A stretch of DNA of 64,000 bases from Brachionus plicatilis (taxonomy: Eukaryota > Rotifera > Eurotatoria > Ploima > Brachionidae), in contig QEOQ01000508.1 in assembly GCA_010279815.1 (NCBI GenBank), forward strand, positions 5,604,367 to 5,668,366, written 5' to 3'. The translations under genes were made by a program, and so were the position numbers. Within the stretch, counting starts at the first letter, position 1; every line of letters begins with the position of its first letter. A model generated the notes under the pieces. It was not told where the DNA came from and ran no database searches. It worked only from the letters and a program-made list of their open reading frames with translations. Below, in pieces: positions 45,500 to 57,386 of the stretch.

Positions 45500-47201
45500 A
45501 TGTATAATAAAGTTTTTGAAATAAGCAACGGCATCGTGAAAAAGCAATCGGTTCACAATATATCTTCATCTAACGGCAGCTTGAGAAAGCAATCAGTTCA
45601 CCAAACATCTTCTTCCTTTATGAAAATGTCAATTTATGAAACATTCTATAATCCTGATATTCCATTTAACTTGGCATCCAAAAAATCTATGCAGGAACGT
45701 GAAAAATTAAGAAAAGAACAAATACAAAAAAACCGAGTTGATCCAATTTCGATACAAAAAATCCGAAGCGTTCGAGATTCATTACAAGCCCTGGCTGATA
45801 GAATTTCATCACAAAAAGCCCTGACTGATAGAATTTCATCACAAAAAGCCCTGACTGATAGAATTTCATCACAAAAAGCCCTGACCGATAGAGTTTCATC
45901 ACAAAAAATCCGAAGCTTTCGAAATTCATCACAGAAAGCCCTGGTTGACAGAGTTTCATCCGAGTCCTATTTCCTGATGGGTCTTCTTCACAAAAGTCGC
46001 ACAGACGACTCAGACAATGAGTCAGAAAACTATGCATTTAATGAAAATATTGAATACCATGAGACCAAAAAGAAAAAATATTCACGACCAATTACAAGCC
46101 CATATGATTTGGCCGTAAAGAATAGAGAAACATTTTTAAAAAAATATTTCAACCCTGTCAAAGCCCAAGCTAATTTAAGTATAAACCATTTTATTTTGAT
46201 GTGCACTCTAGGACGCGGTAGCTTTGGCCGAGTATTGTTGGCCTATCATGAAGAAAATAATAAATATTATGCAGTCAAAGTTTTGAATAAGGAAAAATTG
46301 GTAAAAAATTACCAAATAGCCCATACTATTAATGAAAGGAATATTTTATATGCTTGTCATCATCCAAACATTATATATCTGTATGCTTCTTTCAAGGATA
46401 ATTCAAATATTTACTTTGTCAACGATGTATACTGCAACAGTGATTTGTATAGCTTGCTAAAACGCTACAAATGCTTTGATGAACACTATTCTAAATTTTT
46501 GTGTGCAAATATTTTTATGGCTCTTGAGTATCTTCATGCAAATGATGTTATCTATCGTGATCTTAAGCCAGAAAATATTCTCATAGCCAACAATGGCTAT
46601 TTGAAATTGACAGATTTTGGTTTTGCCAAAAAAATTTCAACATATGCCGAGACAATGTGTGGAACGCCAGATTACATAAGTCCAGAGTATAAAAAAAACA
46701 TATTTTTAAAATTTTAAATTTTTTTTTACCTTACATCTAATTTTTGCTAATGTTTTAAGAGTACTCAGTGGAAAACCTTACGGAAAATCGGTCGATTGGT
46801 GGGCATTTGGCATATTCACGTATGAAATGAATTTTGGAAAGCCTCCATTCAGTGCCAGTAATAAGAACGACACAGACGCTTTGTACCAAATCATTTTAAA
46901 CGGCCATTACTCAATACCGACTAAGTTTAGTCCAGTCCTGGGTGATTTGTGTACCAAACTTTTAGAAAAGAACACAAAAAGACGTCTTGGGTGTTTAAGG
47001 AGAGGCTCGTGTGATATCAGAGATCATCCTTGGTTTAATAGCTTAGACTGGATGGCACTCTATGAGCAAGCATTTCCGGCTCCATACGTTCCCAGACCAC
47101 AAAGCCCCGATGATGTAGTAAGAAAAAATTCAAGCAAACATGAGGAATCGATTTTTATTTCAAAATATGACCAGTACAAAAATGAGTTTATTGATTTCTA
47201 A
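45500..47201 (+). CDS. AGC kinase of the PKA catalytic type with repetitive N-terminal extension (2 exons)
   Basis: Exons 45500-46686 and 46760-47201 give 542 residues. The kinase domain begins near residue 232: glycine loop LGRGSFGRV (about 237), AVKVLNKEK with the ATP lysine, catalytic loop YRDLKPEN (about 352), DFGFAK (about 372), activation segment TMCGTPDYISPE, and VDWWAFGIFTYEM. The protein ends FIDF, an F-x-x-F hydrophobic tail like the FTEF that closes PKA catalytic subunits. These features support a PKA/PRKX-type Ser/Thr kinase. Unlike PKA-C (about 350 aa) it has about 225 extra N-terminal residues with two (R/K)KQSVH motifs and three to five copies of a 10-residue ALTDRISSQK repeat. 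The HRD histidine is replaced by Tyr, as in PKA itself. No myristoylation glycine follows Met1. Confidence 0.9.
45789..45960 (+). repeat. 30-bp in-frame coding repeat in the kinase gene
   Basis: Nearly identical 30-bp units (containing GCCCTGACTGATAGA) encode the ALTDRISSQK decapeptide about three times, flanked by degraded copies (QALADRISSQ and KALVDRVSSE). The 30-bp length keeps the frame. Confidence 0.85.
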
Positions 47202-47868
47202 AATATTATTAAAAAAGTTTTCGCTTCACTGAACAGGTCGAAATTTTTCGTTAAAAATTGATTTTAAAAAAATAAATAATTAACTAATGAATTAGCTTTT
47301 GTAATTAAATTATTTTTTAATAATTTTAAAAATTAAATCTAATTAAATGGAAAAAAAATGATAAAAAATTAAAAAATTTTTTTTCTATTATTTGACAATT
47401 AGTTATGTGAATGCAACATGGTTCAACATACATTGTTTCATTAATTGACAAGGTCTGAAAATTTATCAGAAATTAAATTTTAATGAGTATTCAAAACGCA
47501 GTGAATTTGGCAAATTGAAGTTCCTGATCAAATGTAAATTGAATGAAGGTTTGATTTTGATTGCACAATTCCAGTGTTTAATTACTAACCTTTTTTCGAA
47601 AGTATTTTTTACCTAACTTGAGATGTTCTTTGTAGATTTTCTTTTTTGTTTTTGGAGGGTTGAATGTTAAAATTGTTATCATATTGATTCTGGTTCAAAG
47701 CTGTCTTCGAACCTATCTTCTTGATTGTTGATTCAGTAGTTTTTATTCAAAAATAATCAAGAATTATTTAGTAATAAGAAATGAGTTGTCAAATATCTTT
47801 TTTTTTGATAAATAAAATTTCATTTCTTTAATTAAGAAACTTTAATTTTTTATTTAACAAATTGTAGA
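47202..47868. other. AT-rich spacer
   Basis: No gene or repeat recognised between the kinase gene and the LINE fragment. Confidence 0.55.
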
Positions 47869-48224
47869 GTCATTTAATAGAAAGAAAAAAGTTTGTTCCC
47901 TATTTTTTGATTTCTCCAAAGCGTTTGATAGGATTTGGCATGATGGTCTCATTTGTAAACTAATAAAAATGAACCTTTCCCCTTACCTAATACATTGCAT
48001 TAATTCATTTTTAGACACAATATAATTTAAAGCAAATTTAAATTGTCATATAAGTGATGAATACCATATTACTCCAGATGTTTCTCAAGGCTCAGTAATT
48101 AGTCCATTACTATTTAGTATTTTTTTCAATGATATACCTAAAATAGATGAAACAAATGGTGAATACTTTCTTCTTTTTGCTGAAGATTTGGGCACATTTT
48201 ACATATTTCATTGTCTTCACTAAT
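47869..48224 (+). pseudogene. LINE reverse transcriptase core fragment
   Basis: The plus strand reads KVCSLFFDFSKAFDRIWHDG, LICKLIKMN, a stop, then HITPDVSQGSVISPLLFSIF and FNDIP..FLLFAEDLGTF. DFSKAFD, then QGSVISPLLF, then the (F/Y)A.D box are the core motifs of non-LTR reverse transcriptases. Here the active-site YADD has become FAED and an in-frame stop is present, so it is dead. Downstream LINE domains are missing. Confidence 0.85.
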
Positions 48225-48413
48225 AATAAAGAAAATATTTACTTAAAATTAAGGATACATAAAAATAAAATTGAGAGTGAAAGGAAATTAAGTATGTTGG
48301 GTATAAAATTCAAAATTATTTGATTCAAAATTAACCTTAGCCTCAGTGGTTGATGAAATAAAACAGCGTTATTGATCACGGTTAAACTTAATAAAAATGT
48401 TGTTTCGATTTTT
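48225..48413. other. short spacer
   Basis: Nothing recognised. Confidence 0.5.
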
Positions 48414-48726
48414 CGTATAGTTTTATTTCAAAAAAAAGTTCAAAAAATTCTGAGTAAATTTTGATCCATTTCTTGACCATGAAACATTTTTTTTTTAGAT
48501 TTAATAGATTTTATCTATCTTCTGAACTTTTTAAATCAAAAGATTGTTTAAAATGTTCCATAAATGGTCTAAATACTAAGGAAGTATTTTTTTAAAACAA
48601 TCTTTTGATTTAAAATGTGCAGAAGATAGATAAAATCTATTAAATCTGAAAAAAAAATGTTTCATGGTCAAGAAATGGATCAAAATTTACTCAGAATTTT
48701 ACTTTTTTTTGAAATAAAACTATACG
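48414..48726. repeat. foldback with ~140-bp arms
   Basis: 48414-48553 and 48592-48726 are inverted copies with only a few mismatches and about 40 bp between them. Shared blocks include CGTATAGTTTTATTTC, TTTGATCCATTTCTTGACCA and AATCAAAAGATTGTTT. They can fold into a stem of about 135 bp. Confidence 0.88.
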
Positions 48727-48728
48727 CA

Positions 48729-48834
48729 GCAACAAAAGATGAATAAAATTTTGATCCAGTTTTCTTCATTTCGATGGTAATAAATTTTTGGTCTCGATTG
48801 ATTATTATATTTTTCGTTCTCTTCGATATGAGCA
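48729..48834. repeat. ~105-bp repeat, copy 2
   Basis: Matches 44403-44509 (shared TTGATTATTATATTTTTCGT and ATCCAGTTTTCT-like stretches), in the same orientation. It directly follows the foldback. Confidence 0.65.
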
Positions 48835-49550
48835 CTCTAATTTAGCTTGATAAATTGTCTTTTAAAGATAAAATTTCAAAGTCTGTCATCTCTATTTTAG
48901 GTGGTTGGTATTTTATGAATTTTTGCATAATTTCATTTATTATTTTTTAATATAATATATATATAAAATTAGTTTCAAAAATTTAACATGGTTGTATTCG
49001 AAAAAAAAATCAAAACCCGTATAATAATTTCAGTTTTTATTTTTTAATTATCAAAATTAATTTCCGCTTTTAATTTTTCATTAATTTTGTAAAATGATAG
49101 AAAAATAATCTTTAAAATATTGAAAAAAATTTAAGTGGTTTTTCATTTCGGAATAAAAATAATTAGAATTTTTAATGTATTCACATTAGTGATCAATGTA
49201 TGTTTTCTAAATATACTTAGTGTTTTTAAAGATTTTCAACTCTCTCTTTAGTTAAATATTTTACTATTTTACGAGTCTATGAAACTGTTAAAAATTAGAC
49301 ATTTTCTCTTCTATTAAAAAGTTTTAACAAGACCGAGAAAAATTCTATCCAATCAAGACACTTAAACATTTATATAAAAATAGTATTTATAATTTCAAAC
49401 AATAATCAATTTAATTTTGCAATTTTTTCAAAGCTTTAAAATAAAATTTCTATTTTTATGCGCTTACATAATACAAAAAATTATTAGATAACTTTAGAAT
49501 TTGAACTTGAAGTTATTATTTAACAAAATTTTCTATTTTATTATATAAAA
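48835..49550. other. AT-rich spacer upstream of ETFA
   Basis: No gene recognised. It contains the presumed ETFA promoter. Confidence 0.5.
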
Positions 49551-50616
49551 ATGTTCCGAATTAAAAATTTGATTCGTTCTGGTTCCGGTTTGGCCAGACT
49601 AAAGCATACATTAGTTGTCGTTGAACATGACAATCAAAAACTATCACAAATTACTTTAAACACGGTGACTGCTGCAACAAAAATTCCAAAAAATGAAACT
49701 GTCACTTGCATTGTAGCTGGTACAGAGTGTGGCAAGATTGCTGAAGAAGTTTCTCGCATTGCAGGTGTTAACAAAGTATTGGTGGTTGACGATGCCAACT
49801 TGAACGGATTTTTACCCGAAACAGTCGCACCGGTTTTGGTCGATTTGCAGAAAAAAAATAATTTCACTCATATTGCTTTTGGATCATCGGCATTTGGCAA
49901 GAATTTAATGCCAAGAGTTGCTGCTCTGCTTGATGTACAACCAGTCTCGGACATAGTTGGATTTGATGATGAGAACACTTTTGTCAGAACAATCTATGCT
50001 GGAAACGCAATTCAAACTGTTAGATCCAAGGATCCCATCAAAATATTCACAGTTCGAGGAACAGCATTCGAAGCCGCAAAGACCGGAAGTAGTTCAGCAG
50101 CTGAGGTAGCTTCGGCTGAAATAACCGCCAAAGGGTCTGACCAAGCCATTTTTGTCAATCAGCAGTTGGCAAAATCTGACAGACCGGCTCTCAATGCTGC
50201 AAAGGTTGTTATTGCTGGAGGAAGAGGTTTGCAAAATGGAGAGAATTTTAAAATACTCTATGACTTGGCTGACACAATGAATGCTGCTGTGGGTGCCTCA
50301 AGAGCAGCAGTTGATGCCGGATACGTAGCAAACGATCTTCAAATTGGTCAGACAGGAAAAATTGTTGCACCAGAGCTTTACATAGCGGTAGGTGTAAGTG
50401 GCGCTATTCAACATTTAGCCGGTATTTTGTTTAAAATGTTTTTTATTAAACAAAAAATAAATCTTAATATTTCCAGGTATGAAAGACAGTAAAACAATAG
50501 CAGCAATAAACAAAGATCCTGAAGCTCCAATTTTCCAAGTAGCTGATTTGGGCTTGGTAGGTGATTTGTTTAAGGAAGTACCGGTAATGACCAAAATGTT
50601 GAAGGAAAATAAATAA
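49551..50616 (+). CDS. ETFA: electron transfer flavoprotein alpha subunit (2 exons)
   Basis: Exons 49551-50421 and 50477-50616 give 336 residues (human 333). ETFA/ETFB carries electrons from mitochondrial acyl-CoA and other dehydrogenases to ETF-QO. The N-terminus is basic and lacks acidic residues ([13 protein letters not shown]), fitting a matrix targeting peptide. Domain I includes [20 protein letters not shown] and [13 protein letters not shown]. The FAD-binding domain II carries the family signature: [39 protein letters not shown] and [20 protein letters not shown], the last spanning the intron. The C-terminus reads [13 protein letters not shown]. Confidence 0.96.
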
Positions 50617-52805
50617 ATTTATTTGCCAATGTGTTGAAAGATATTTTAAATAAACTAAAAGTTTTAAATAAAACAAATAATGAATAAAGATTTACTCACA
50701 AAAAATAAATTTAATCAATAAAACTAAAAAAGAGGAAAATTAAAAATAAAAAAATTATTTAGAATTAAAGGTTGTACCTAAAAAACGGAACTTTAAAAAT
50801 AAAATTTAAATTTAACTCATTATTGTTTTGCGTAAATACAAAAATACAATTAATTAATACATAAATACAAAATTGTCTCCAAAAAGTTATTTTTAAAATT
50901 AAAAAAAAATATTTAGAAATTTTTAAATATTTCAAAGAATTTATAAAATATCATCAACGCTCATTGTTTAGCAATTAGGTTTAAGATACATATCTAAATT
51001 GAAGTGACTTTATAAACTATTTTTATTTTAAGCGTTTGTTACAGTGTGTTACTATTTTACGACCCCCTATTTCATGACATTTCGTTTTTGTGACTTAAAG
51101 TAGAATTACGCTGAAATACATAATCCTTTCCATGTAAAGTTTTTTCTTATTTATGATCCCCTATTTTGTGACTATTCGAAATTATAGCATGAAAATAAGA
51201 CAAAAAGGAACAAATTGTAATTATTCACTACAACAATATAAAATTAATATTTCGTTTTCCTATTAACTTGAATTGAAAATTTTTTGGCAATGTTAAAGAT
51301 GGGTATACGAGGTTGGGAGGAGTTTCTGTGTTTTATTGTCGAATTATTTAAAATTAATCTATTGCTTAATAGTGATTAATTAAAAAAAGTGCGAATTTAA
51401 TTTGATTAATTTTTTGAAAATTTTTTATCAAAAAGCGCACAATATTAAGGGTAATATAAATTAAATTGATATTGTAGTTTTTGAGTAAATTTGAAGAAAC
51501 GATCTTAGAAAAAACTCAATAATTTCTTTCCAACTCTAAAATAGTCAATTGCTTACTAAATTTATTCTAGATACTATTCATGAAAAATGCAAAAAAACTT
51601 GCCTACTCCAAATGGTACCCTTTAAAGTTTTCTTATAAAATAATTGGCCACATTCTATGAACCATTAATTTATAGCTTAATTATTCTCGCATGACCTCAT
51701 ATTTATTCGCATTTTAACTTAACTAACTTATTTTAATTTGTTTTTTAAAAAAAGAAAGTTAACAAAATAATTAAGTAATCAAAGGTTTATATCGGAACAA
51801 CTTTGGAATTACATCTCTTAAAAAAGTCATTAGTATGGTAAGCTTAACTAAAGAATGAAATAGCAAACAAGAAAGTTGAAAAAATATTCTAACATTATAA
51901 AATATTAACAATATATCAATATTGAATTCTCAAGCACTCTAGAGAGCTTATTATTTATACTGATAAATTAATAAAATTTAAGCAATTTAATAAAAAAAAA
52001 TTGGAATTAAAATTTTCTAAACTTTTTTAATAAGATGGGAAAAAATCCAATCTCAAGCAGGATTTTTTTTGGAATATTTTACTAACAAAAATTTGAGATT
52101 AATTTCAACTTTGGCCACAAATTAAGAAGGGCTATCAACTATACATAAAAAATACTTCTCAGTTTTTTAATGATTGTTTAAGAGTAAATTATAGTATTTT
52201 TAATTTTTAAAAAATTTAAAATAAGGTTATTTATTCCAAATTTGAATAAATAACTTTTGTATTCTTTTTTTATGTAATTACTGTTTAAAAGTAATTTACG
52301 CAAACAATTTAACTTGGCATGATGTTAAAGACAATAGACGAAAAATATGCATCAAATGCTCAAATCTCATCGGTGTTTTCACCTCAACAAAGAAAGATTC
52401 GTTTTAATGAATCATAGCATAGCGTTTCAAGGAAATAAACCGTTATTGTTTTCGCGGAAATAAATGCTATTCCTCCACAAATAAAAAACCTTAATAGATA
52501 TATTCAATATAATAGGTAAGCGTTATTGTACATCTCTAAATATACAAATTCACAGTCTCTTTTGAAATTGGTTCTACAAAGAAAATTAATACTACACTGC
52601 GTTATTCCCCACCACTTTAAAAGCCTAGAATTTAAACTCGTGAATAATTATTATATATTTTAAACTTAACGTTCGTATATATATATATATTTTTTTTAAA
52701 AATAACTTTCAAAAGCAGACAACAATTTAATGACATGTCAAAAAACCTCATTTGTAAAATCAAGTGTCTGTAAAATATATTTTAAAATTTCAAAGCTGGG
52801 GAGGT
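50617..52805. other. 2.2-kb AT-rich intergenic region
   Basis: Two similar short tracts, ACCCCCTATTTCATGACATT near 51060 and a TGATCCCCTATTTTGTGACT relative near 51155, may be repeat remnants. 52678-52690 is a short (TA)n. No gene was recognised. Confidence 0.5.
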
Positions 52806-52830
52806 ACGGAGGGGGCGCAGCCCCCTCCGT
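52806..52830. other. GC-rich perfect hairpin
   Basis: ACGGAGGGGGC and GCCCCCTCCGT pair perfectly (11 bp, nearly all G-C) around a 3-base GCA loop. It stands alone in DNA that is otherwise extremely AT-rich. Confidence 0.9.
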
Positions 52831-53176
52831 GACTTGTTTTATATGTAAAATTATTTCGATTTTATGACATGGAAAAATTTAACATTGTTTCATATTAAGA
52901 TAATATTTACATATATAAAAAAATGGGACGACATGCTTATGATATTTTAACCAAAAAAATAATTTTGGACGAAGAAAACAAAGGGACAAATATTTTTTGC
53001 AACTCAGGGTAACCGAAGAAGAGTAAATAGAAATGTTAAATTTATTACGTACGTTTGAAAATAATGTATTTGAAAGAAAACTTAATATGGTACAAAAAAA
53101 ATTGATTTTAATTAAAATTTATTGTAATTTTATATTTTTAGATTTTTTGAATTACTTGTACATTCTGTTATCTTTA
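52831..53176. other. spacer before the 88-bp satellite
   Basis: AT-rich, no gene recognised. The small plus frame 53033-53257 runs into the satellite and is low in complexity. Confidence 0.5.
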
Positions 53177-53698
53177 TTATTTGTGATGATCTTCTTGGTC
53201 GAAAATTTTCTTTTTTTAAAATCTGCCAAGATATGTTCGGACTCATCTTCACTCTGATACATATTTATTTGTGATGATCTTCTTGGTCGAAAATTTTCTT
53301 TTTTTAAAATCTGCCAAGATATGCTCGGACTCATCTTCACTCTGATACTCACTTATTTGTGATGATCTTCTTGGTCGAAAATTTTCTTTTTTTAAAATCT
53401 GCCAAGATATGTTCGGACTCATCTTCATTCTGATACATATTTATTTGTGATGATCTTCTTGGTCGAAAATTTTCTTTTTTTAAAATCTGCCAAGATATGC
53501 TCGGACTCATCTTCACTCTGATACATATTTATTTGTGATGATCTTCTTGGTCGAAAATTTTCTTTTTTTAAAATCTGCTAAGATATTTTCGGACTCATCT
53601 TCACTCTGATACTCACTTATTTGTTATGATCTTCTTGGTCGAAAATTTTCTTTTTTTAAAATCTGCCAAGATATGTTCGGACTCATCTTGACTCTGAT
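53177..53698. repeat. 88-bp tandem repeat, about 6 copies
   Basis: Units start at 53177, 53265, 53353, 53441, 53529 and 53617, exactly 88 bp apart and nearly identical (each begins TTATTTGTGATGATCTTCTT and includes GGACTCATCTTCACTCTGAT). The last unit stops short. Because 88 is not a multiple of three, one reading frame does not continue across units. Each unit can encode, on the minus strand, SEDESEHILADFKKRKFSTK. Confidence 0.95.
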
Positions 53699-54617
53699 CT
53701 TTTATTTTTTGATTTGTCATTTTTCAGTTTCTTTCTTAATTCTTTGATACTTATAGTCCTTAATTTTTATTTCAATGCCTTAAGCTCCTTTGAATTTTTG
53801 TGGTCTCTTTTAATTTTTTTTCCAATAACAGGGTTTAAAATAAAGGCAACAAGTATTTGTTTTTCATCGCGAAGATTCTTTCTAGTTCTTGTTCTTTTTT
53901 TTAAAAATTATTAAATTTTCTTTTAACACTCGAAATTAATTACCCACTTTTTTTATTATATTTGTTTGCGCCGACTTGCGTTTTCTTTTGTTCATTGTTC
54001 ACTGTTAGAATTCTAATCTTACCGTCATGTAAAAAAATATTCACTCTCATTTTTTTAAATATTTTTTGTTTTTGATTTCTTAAATCCTAATAAACTGTTT
54101 CTTTTTTTAAAAATCGATTTATATGTTTGTTCTACATTTCATTTTCATTTAAAATTTTTAGAATATTTTTTTAATTTATTTTAATTGTTGCTTATGTTGA
54201 AATTTTAAAACATTTTGATTAAGAAATTTTCAGAATAAATAAAAACCATTAAAAACAATTTTTTATTCTAAATTTATCAATCAAATAAAAAATAAAAAAT
54301 TAGAAAAATTCAAAAATGGAAATTGGGTTGATCAAACTTCCAAAATAAAACCAAAAATAAAATAGAGATTTCTGAATTGGTAAAATAATTTGTCCACGCA
54401 ATGGCCATGTAATACTTTGAGTAAATTTGGAAAAAAAATAGTATAAATCTTTAAGTAATATTCGTCTTTAATCTTTAAATTTTAGCTTGCCTAATTGGGA
54501 AATTTCGCCATTTATTTAACTTAGTCGTCATTATAAATAGGAATAACTAGACTCATGCAAAATTAATTTTTTCTCAGATTTCCTTGCTTAAGAAAAAAAA
54601 ACACCACCAAAAATAGA
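53699..54617. other. spacer upstream of peroxidase-B
   Basis: The minus strand at 53700-53860 reads IGKKIKRDHKNSKELKALK, a stop and then KELRKKLKNDK, a coiled-coil-like stretch that may belong to a decayed gene together with the satellite. The rest is AT-rich with the presumed promoter of peroxidase-B. Confidence 0.35.
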
Positions 54618-56792
54618 ATGATCATTAGGATAGTAATTTTTCTTATGGCCTCAATTGTCATCGATCATGTTATTGGAAATTACTTACCAGACAGTTACGT
54701 TGAAAATGTTTTTTACCAAGCTGCTCGCGAATACCAAACACAGAATGGTCAGATGACTAATGATGAATCAATCTACAAACATTATGGGCTACGTAAAAAA
54801 AGACAAAATGGTCCCAAAGACGCCAGTTCACTTCACGCCTCAGTTCTTAGAACTACACCTGAAACACAAAAAATACATGAAAGCTTCAAAATTGCACTAA
54901 AAGCATCTAATATGTTGAAGCAAAATTCAACACTTAAAAAAACCACAATTAAACTTCGGGCACCACCAAAATTTTGTCCTTTCGCTTTCGAGCCTAGTTG
55001 CAGCGATCCGGAAAAGTATCGCAAAATAGACGGATCTTGTAATAATCCCGGAAATTCACTTTTGGGCAAATCAACGACACCATTCAAGCGTCTACTGAGA
55101 ACAGCTTATGAAGACTCCATCCAAGAGCCACGTAGAAGAGGAGAAATGGGTGACCTATTGCCAAATCCGCGAGAAATCGCACTTAAAATACATGACCCGC
55201 TAGAAAATCCAGCCAAAATAAGTCATTTTGGAGTCATATTTGGACAGTTTATTGATCATGACTTTGCTCTATCGGCTTCCACTGGTTTTGGTTCAAGTCC
55301 TATCAAATGTTTTTGCTTTTCGAATAGCGAAGATTGTGTGAACATACCGACTCCTGAAGATGACATATTCAATGATCAACGATGCCAAGTTTTGACTCGG
55401 TCTGCTGCTTCATTTGATAAATTTGATTGTAGTTTGGGCGCCAGAGAGCAACTAAACACTGTTACACACTGGCTTGATTTATCCCATCAATATGGAAGTG
55501 ATGATTCTACTGCCAATAATCTTAGATCATTTATTGATGGAAAATTAAAAACCATAAGAATTGGTGGAATGGAAGGCGAGTTTATGCCCAATACCAGAAC
55601 TGGTACATGTGTGGATGAGACCAATGAAGAACTTTGCTTCGAAGCTGGCGATAGTAGAACAAGTCAAAATTTAGCATTGGTTAGCATTCACACTATTTGG
55701 GTCCGGGAGCATAACAGAGTAGCTTTGGCTCTGAAAGAAATAAATCCCCAATGGACAGATGAAGATTTGTTCCAGGAAGCTAGAAGAATAGTCATTGCTG
55801 AATATCAAAATGTAATTTACAAAGAATGGCTGCCGAATTTAATCGGCGAGGATTTCATGAATTTACATGGTCTAAAATTGAGTAACAAAAAATTTTTCAT
55901 GGGCTATGATCCAGACACTAATCCACATTTGTCCGCCGAGTTCTCTACGGCCGCATTTCGATTTGGTCATACACTTGTTAGATCAACTTTGACCAAAACC
56001 GATAATGAGCTGAGACCATTTTCAAATTTTACTTTAGGTTCTATTATGCTAAGACCTACTGAGGCATATACCAATGGTGGCTTGGATTCAATATGCCGTG
56101 GTTTACTTACTGATCCCGGAACTTCATTTGATTCTCACTTTACTGATGAACTCCAAAATCATCTTTTTGAGACCGGGGCTTTCGATGTTCAAACAAGAAG
56201 GTTTTCTCTATCTTCTATTAACATCATGAGAGGTAGAGACCATGGTCTGCCACCTTATAATGATTTTAGAAAGTTTGTTGGTCTTAGTGAGGCTAAAACT
56301 TTTGATGAATTGACTGAAATACCGGAAAATTTGCGTGAACTGCTCAAGAATGTTTATTCAAGTGTAAATGATATTGATGCATTTACTGGAGGAACTTGTG
56401 AAAATTCGCGCCCCGGTGCTCTTCTTGGACCGACTTTTGCAGGTAATAAAAATAAAGTCCTGAAATAAATTATTTTTTGTATAATATTTGAATAAGATAT
56501 AGTTGCCAGACAGTTCAAAGATCTTAAATTTGGCGATCGTTATTATTATGAGAATGGAAATAACGACACTATTAGATTTACATTGAAGCAGCTGAATCAA
56601 ATTAGAAGAGGATCAATGTCTAGAATCTTGTGTGATAATTTAGATTTAAAATTTATTCAAAAGAATGCATTCTTGCCGCCGAGTGAAGAAAATACCATTG
56701 TTAGTTGCGCTAGTTTGAAGAAAGTTAATTTAAAAAGATGGAAAGATGAGCCTTTGCCACAAAGGCAGTTTTTTAATAATTTCTTTTTTTAA
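54618..56792 (+). CDS. secreted animal haem peroxidase B (2 exons)
   Basis: Exons 54618-56442 and 56503-56792 give 704 residues. An N-terminal hydrophobic signal (MIIRIVIFLMASIV) precedes a propeptide with a basic RKKRQ site near residue 60, a likely furin-type cut. The peroxidase domain starts at KFCPFA. Distal His is in FGQFIDHD (about 213), the catalytic Arg in WVREHNR, proximal His in RFGHTLVR (about 451), and RGRDHG is present. So all haem-pocket residues are there. It aligns over its length with peroxidase-A, and the only intron is at the same codon after GPTFA, so both come from one duplication of an intron-bearing gene. It is probably a peroxinectin/chorion-peroxidase-like enzyme acting outside the cell. 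It lies between the 88-bp and 93-bp satellites. Confidence 0.93.
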
Positions 56793-57386
56793 AATTGTTG
56801 AAATATTTAGGAATATTAATTAATCATGATCAGTCAAGATACCAGTGGGATTTTAATAAAAATAAAAATTAAAAATTAACTTTTGATTAAATTTAAAACA
56901 AAGTTATTAAAAATAAAAAGATATTTATAAAAATTTTTATTTTGGACTGTCTAATATCTACAAAATAGACAATTTTCATGAAGCAAATTAAATTTTAAGG
57001 TTAATAAAAAAATCAACTTATGAATGAACTTATTTTTGATACAGCTTTGAGTGCAAACAATTATTAAGGTGGACGAATAACAAATCAATTACAAATTAAA
57101 CTTAAAAAAAAAAAAAATAAATGACCTCAAAAAACTTGTATAAAAAGATATTTAGAAAACAATTGAGGAAAAACAAAAAAAAAAAAAAAAAATTTATTTT
57201 TATTTTTATGTTTCTAATTTTATTATATTATTCTAATTGGTGGATATATGGGTGAAAGCTCGAATCCCAAAAATTTTCTGAAATAAAGAAAAAAAAAAAA
57301 AACTGAGTAATAAATTAAATTAAATCAAATTATTAATATTTAAGAAAAAGCCCGAAAATGTTCTCTCATCTTCACTGTTAAAAGAA
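56793..57386. other. AT-rich 3' flank of peroxidase-B
   Basis: Several long A runs, no gene recognised. Confidence 0.55.

Noticed and set aside
53033..53352. Plus and minus frames across the first satellite units
   Set aside because: The 88-bp period breaks frame between units and the plus frame is low in complexity; kept only as a repeat.
34000..56500. Peroxidases as dual oxidases or peroxidasins
   Set aside because: No NADPH-oxidase membrane domain, leucine-rich repeats or Ig domains; only signal, propeptide and peroxidase domain are present.
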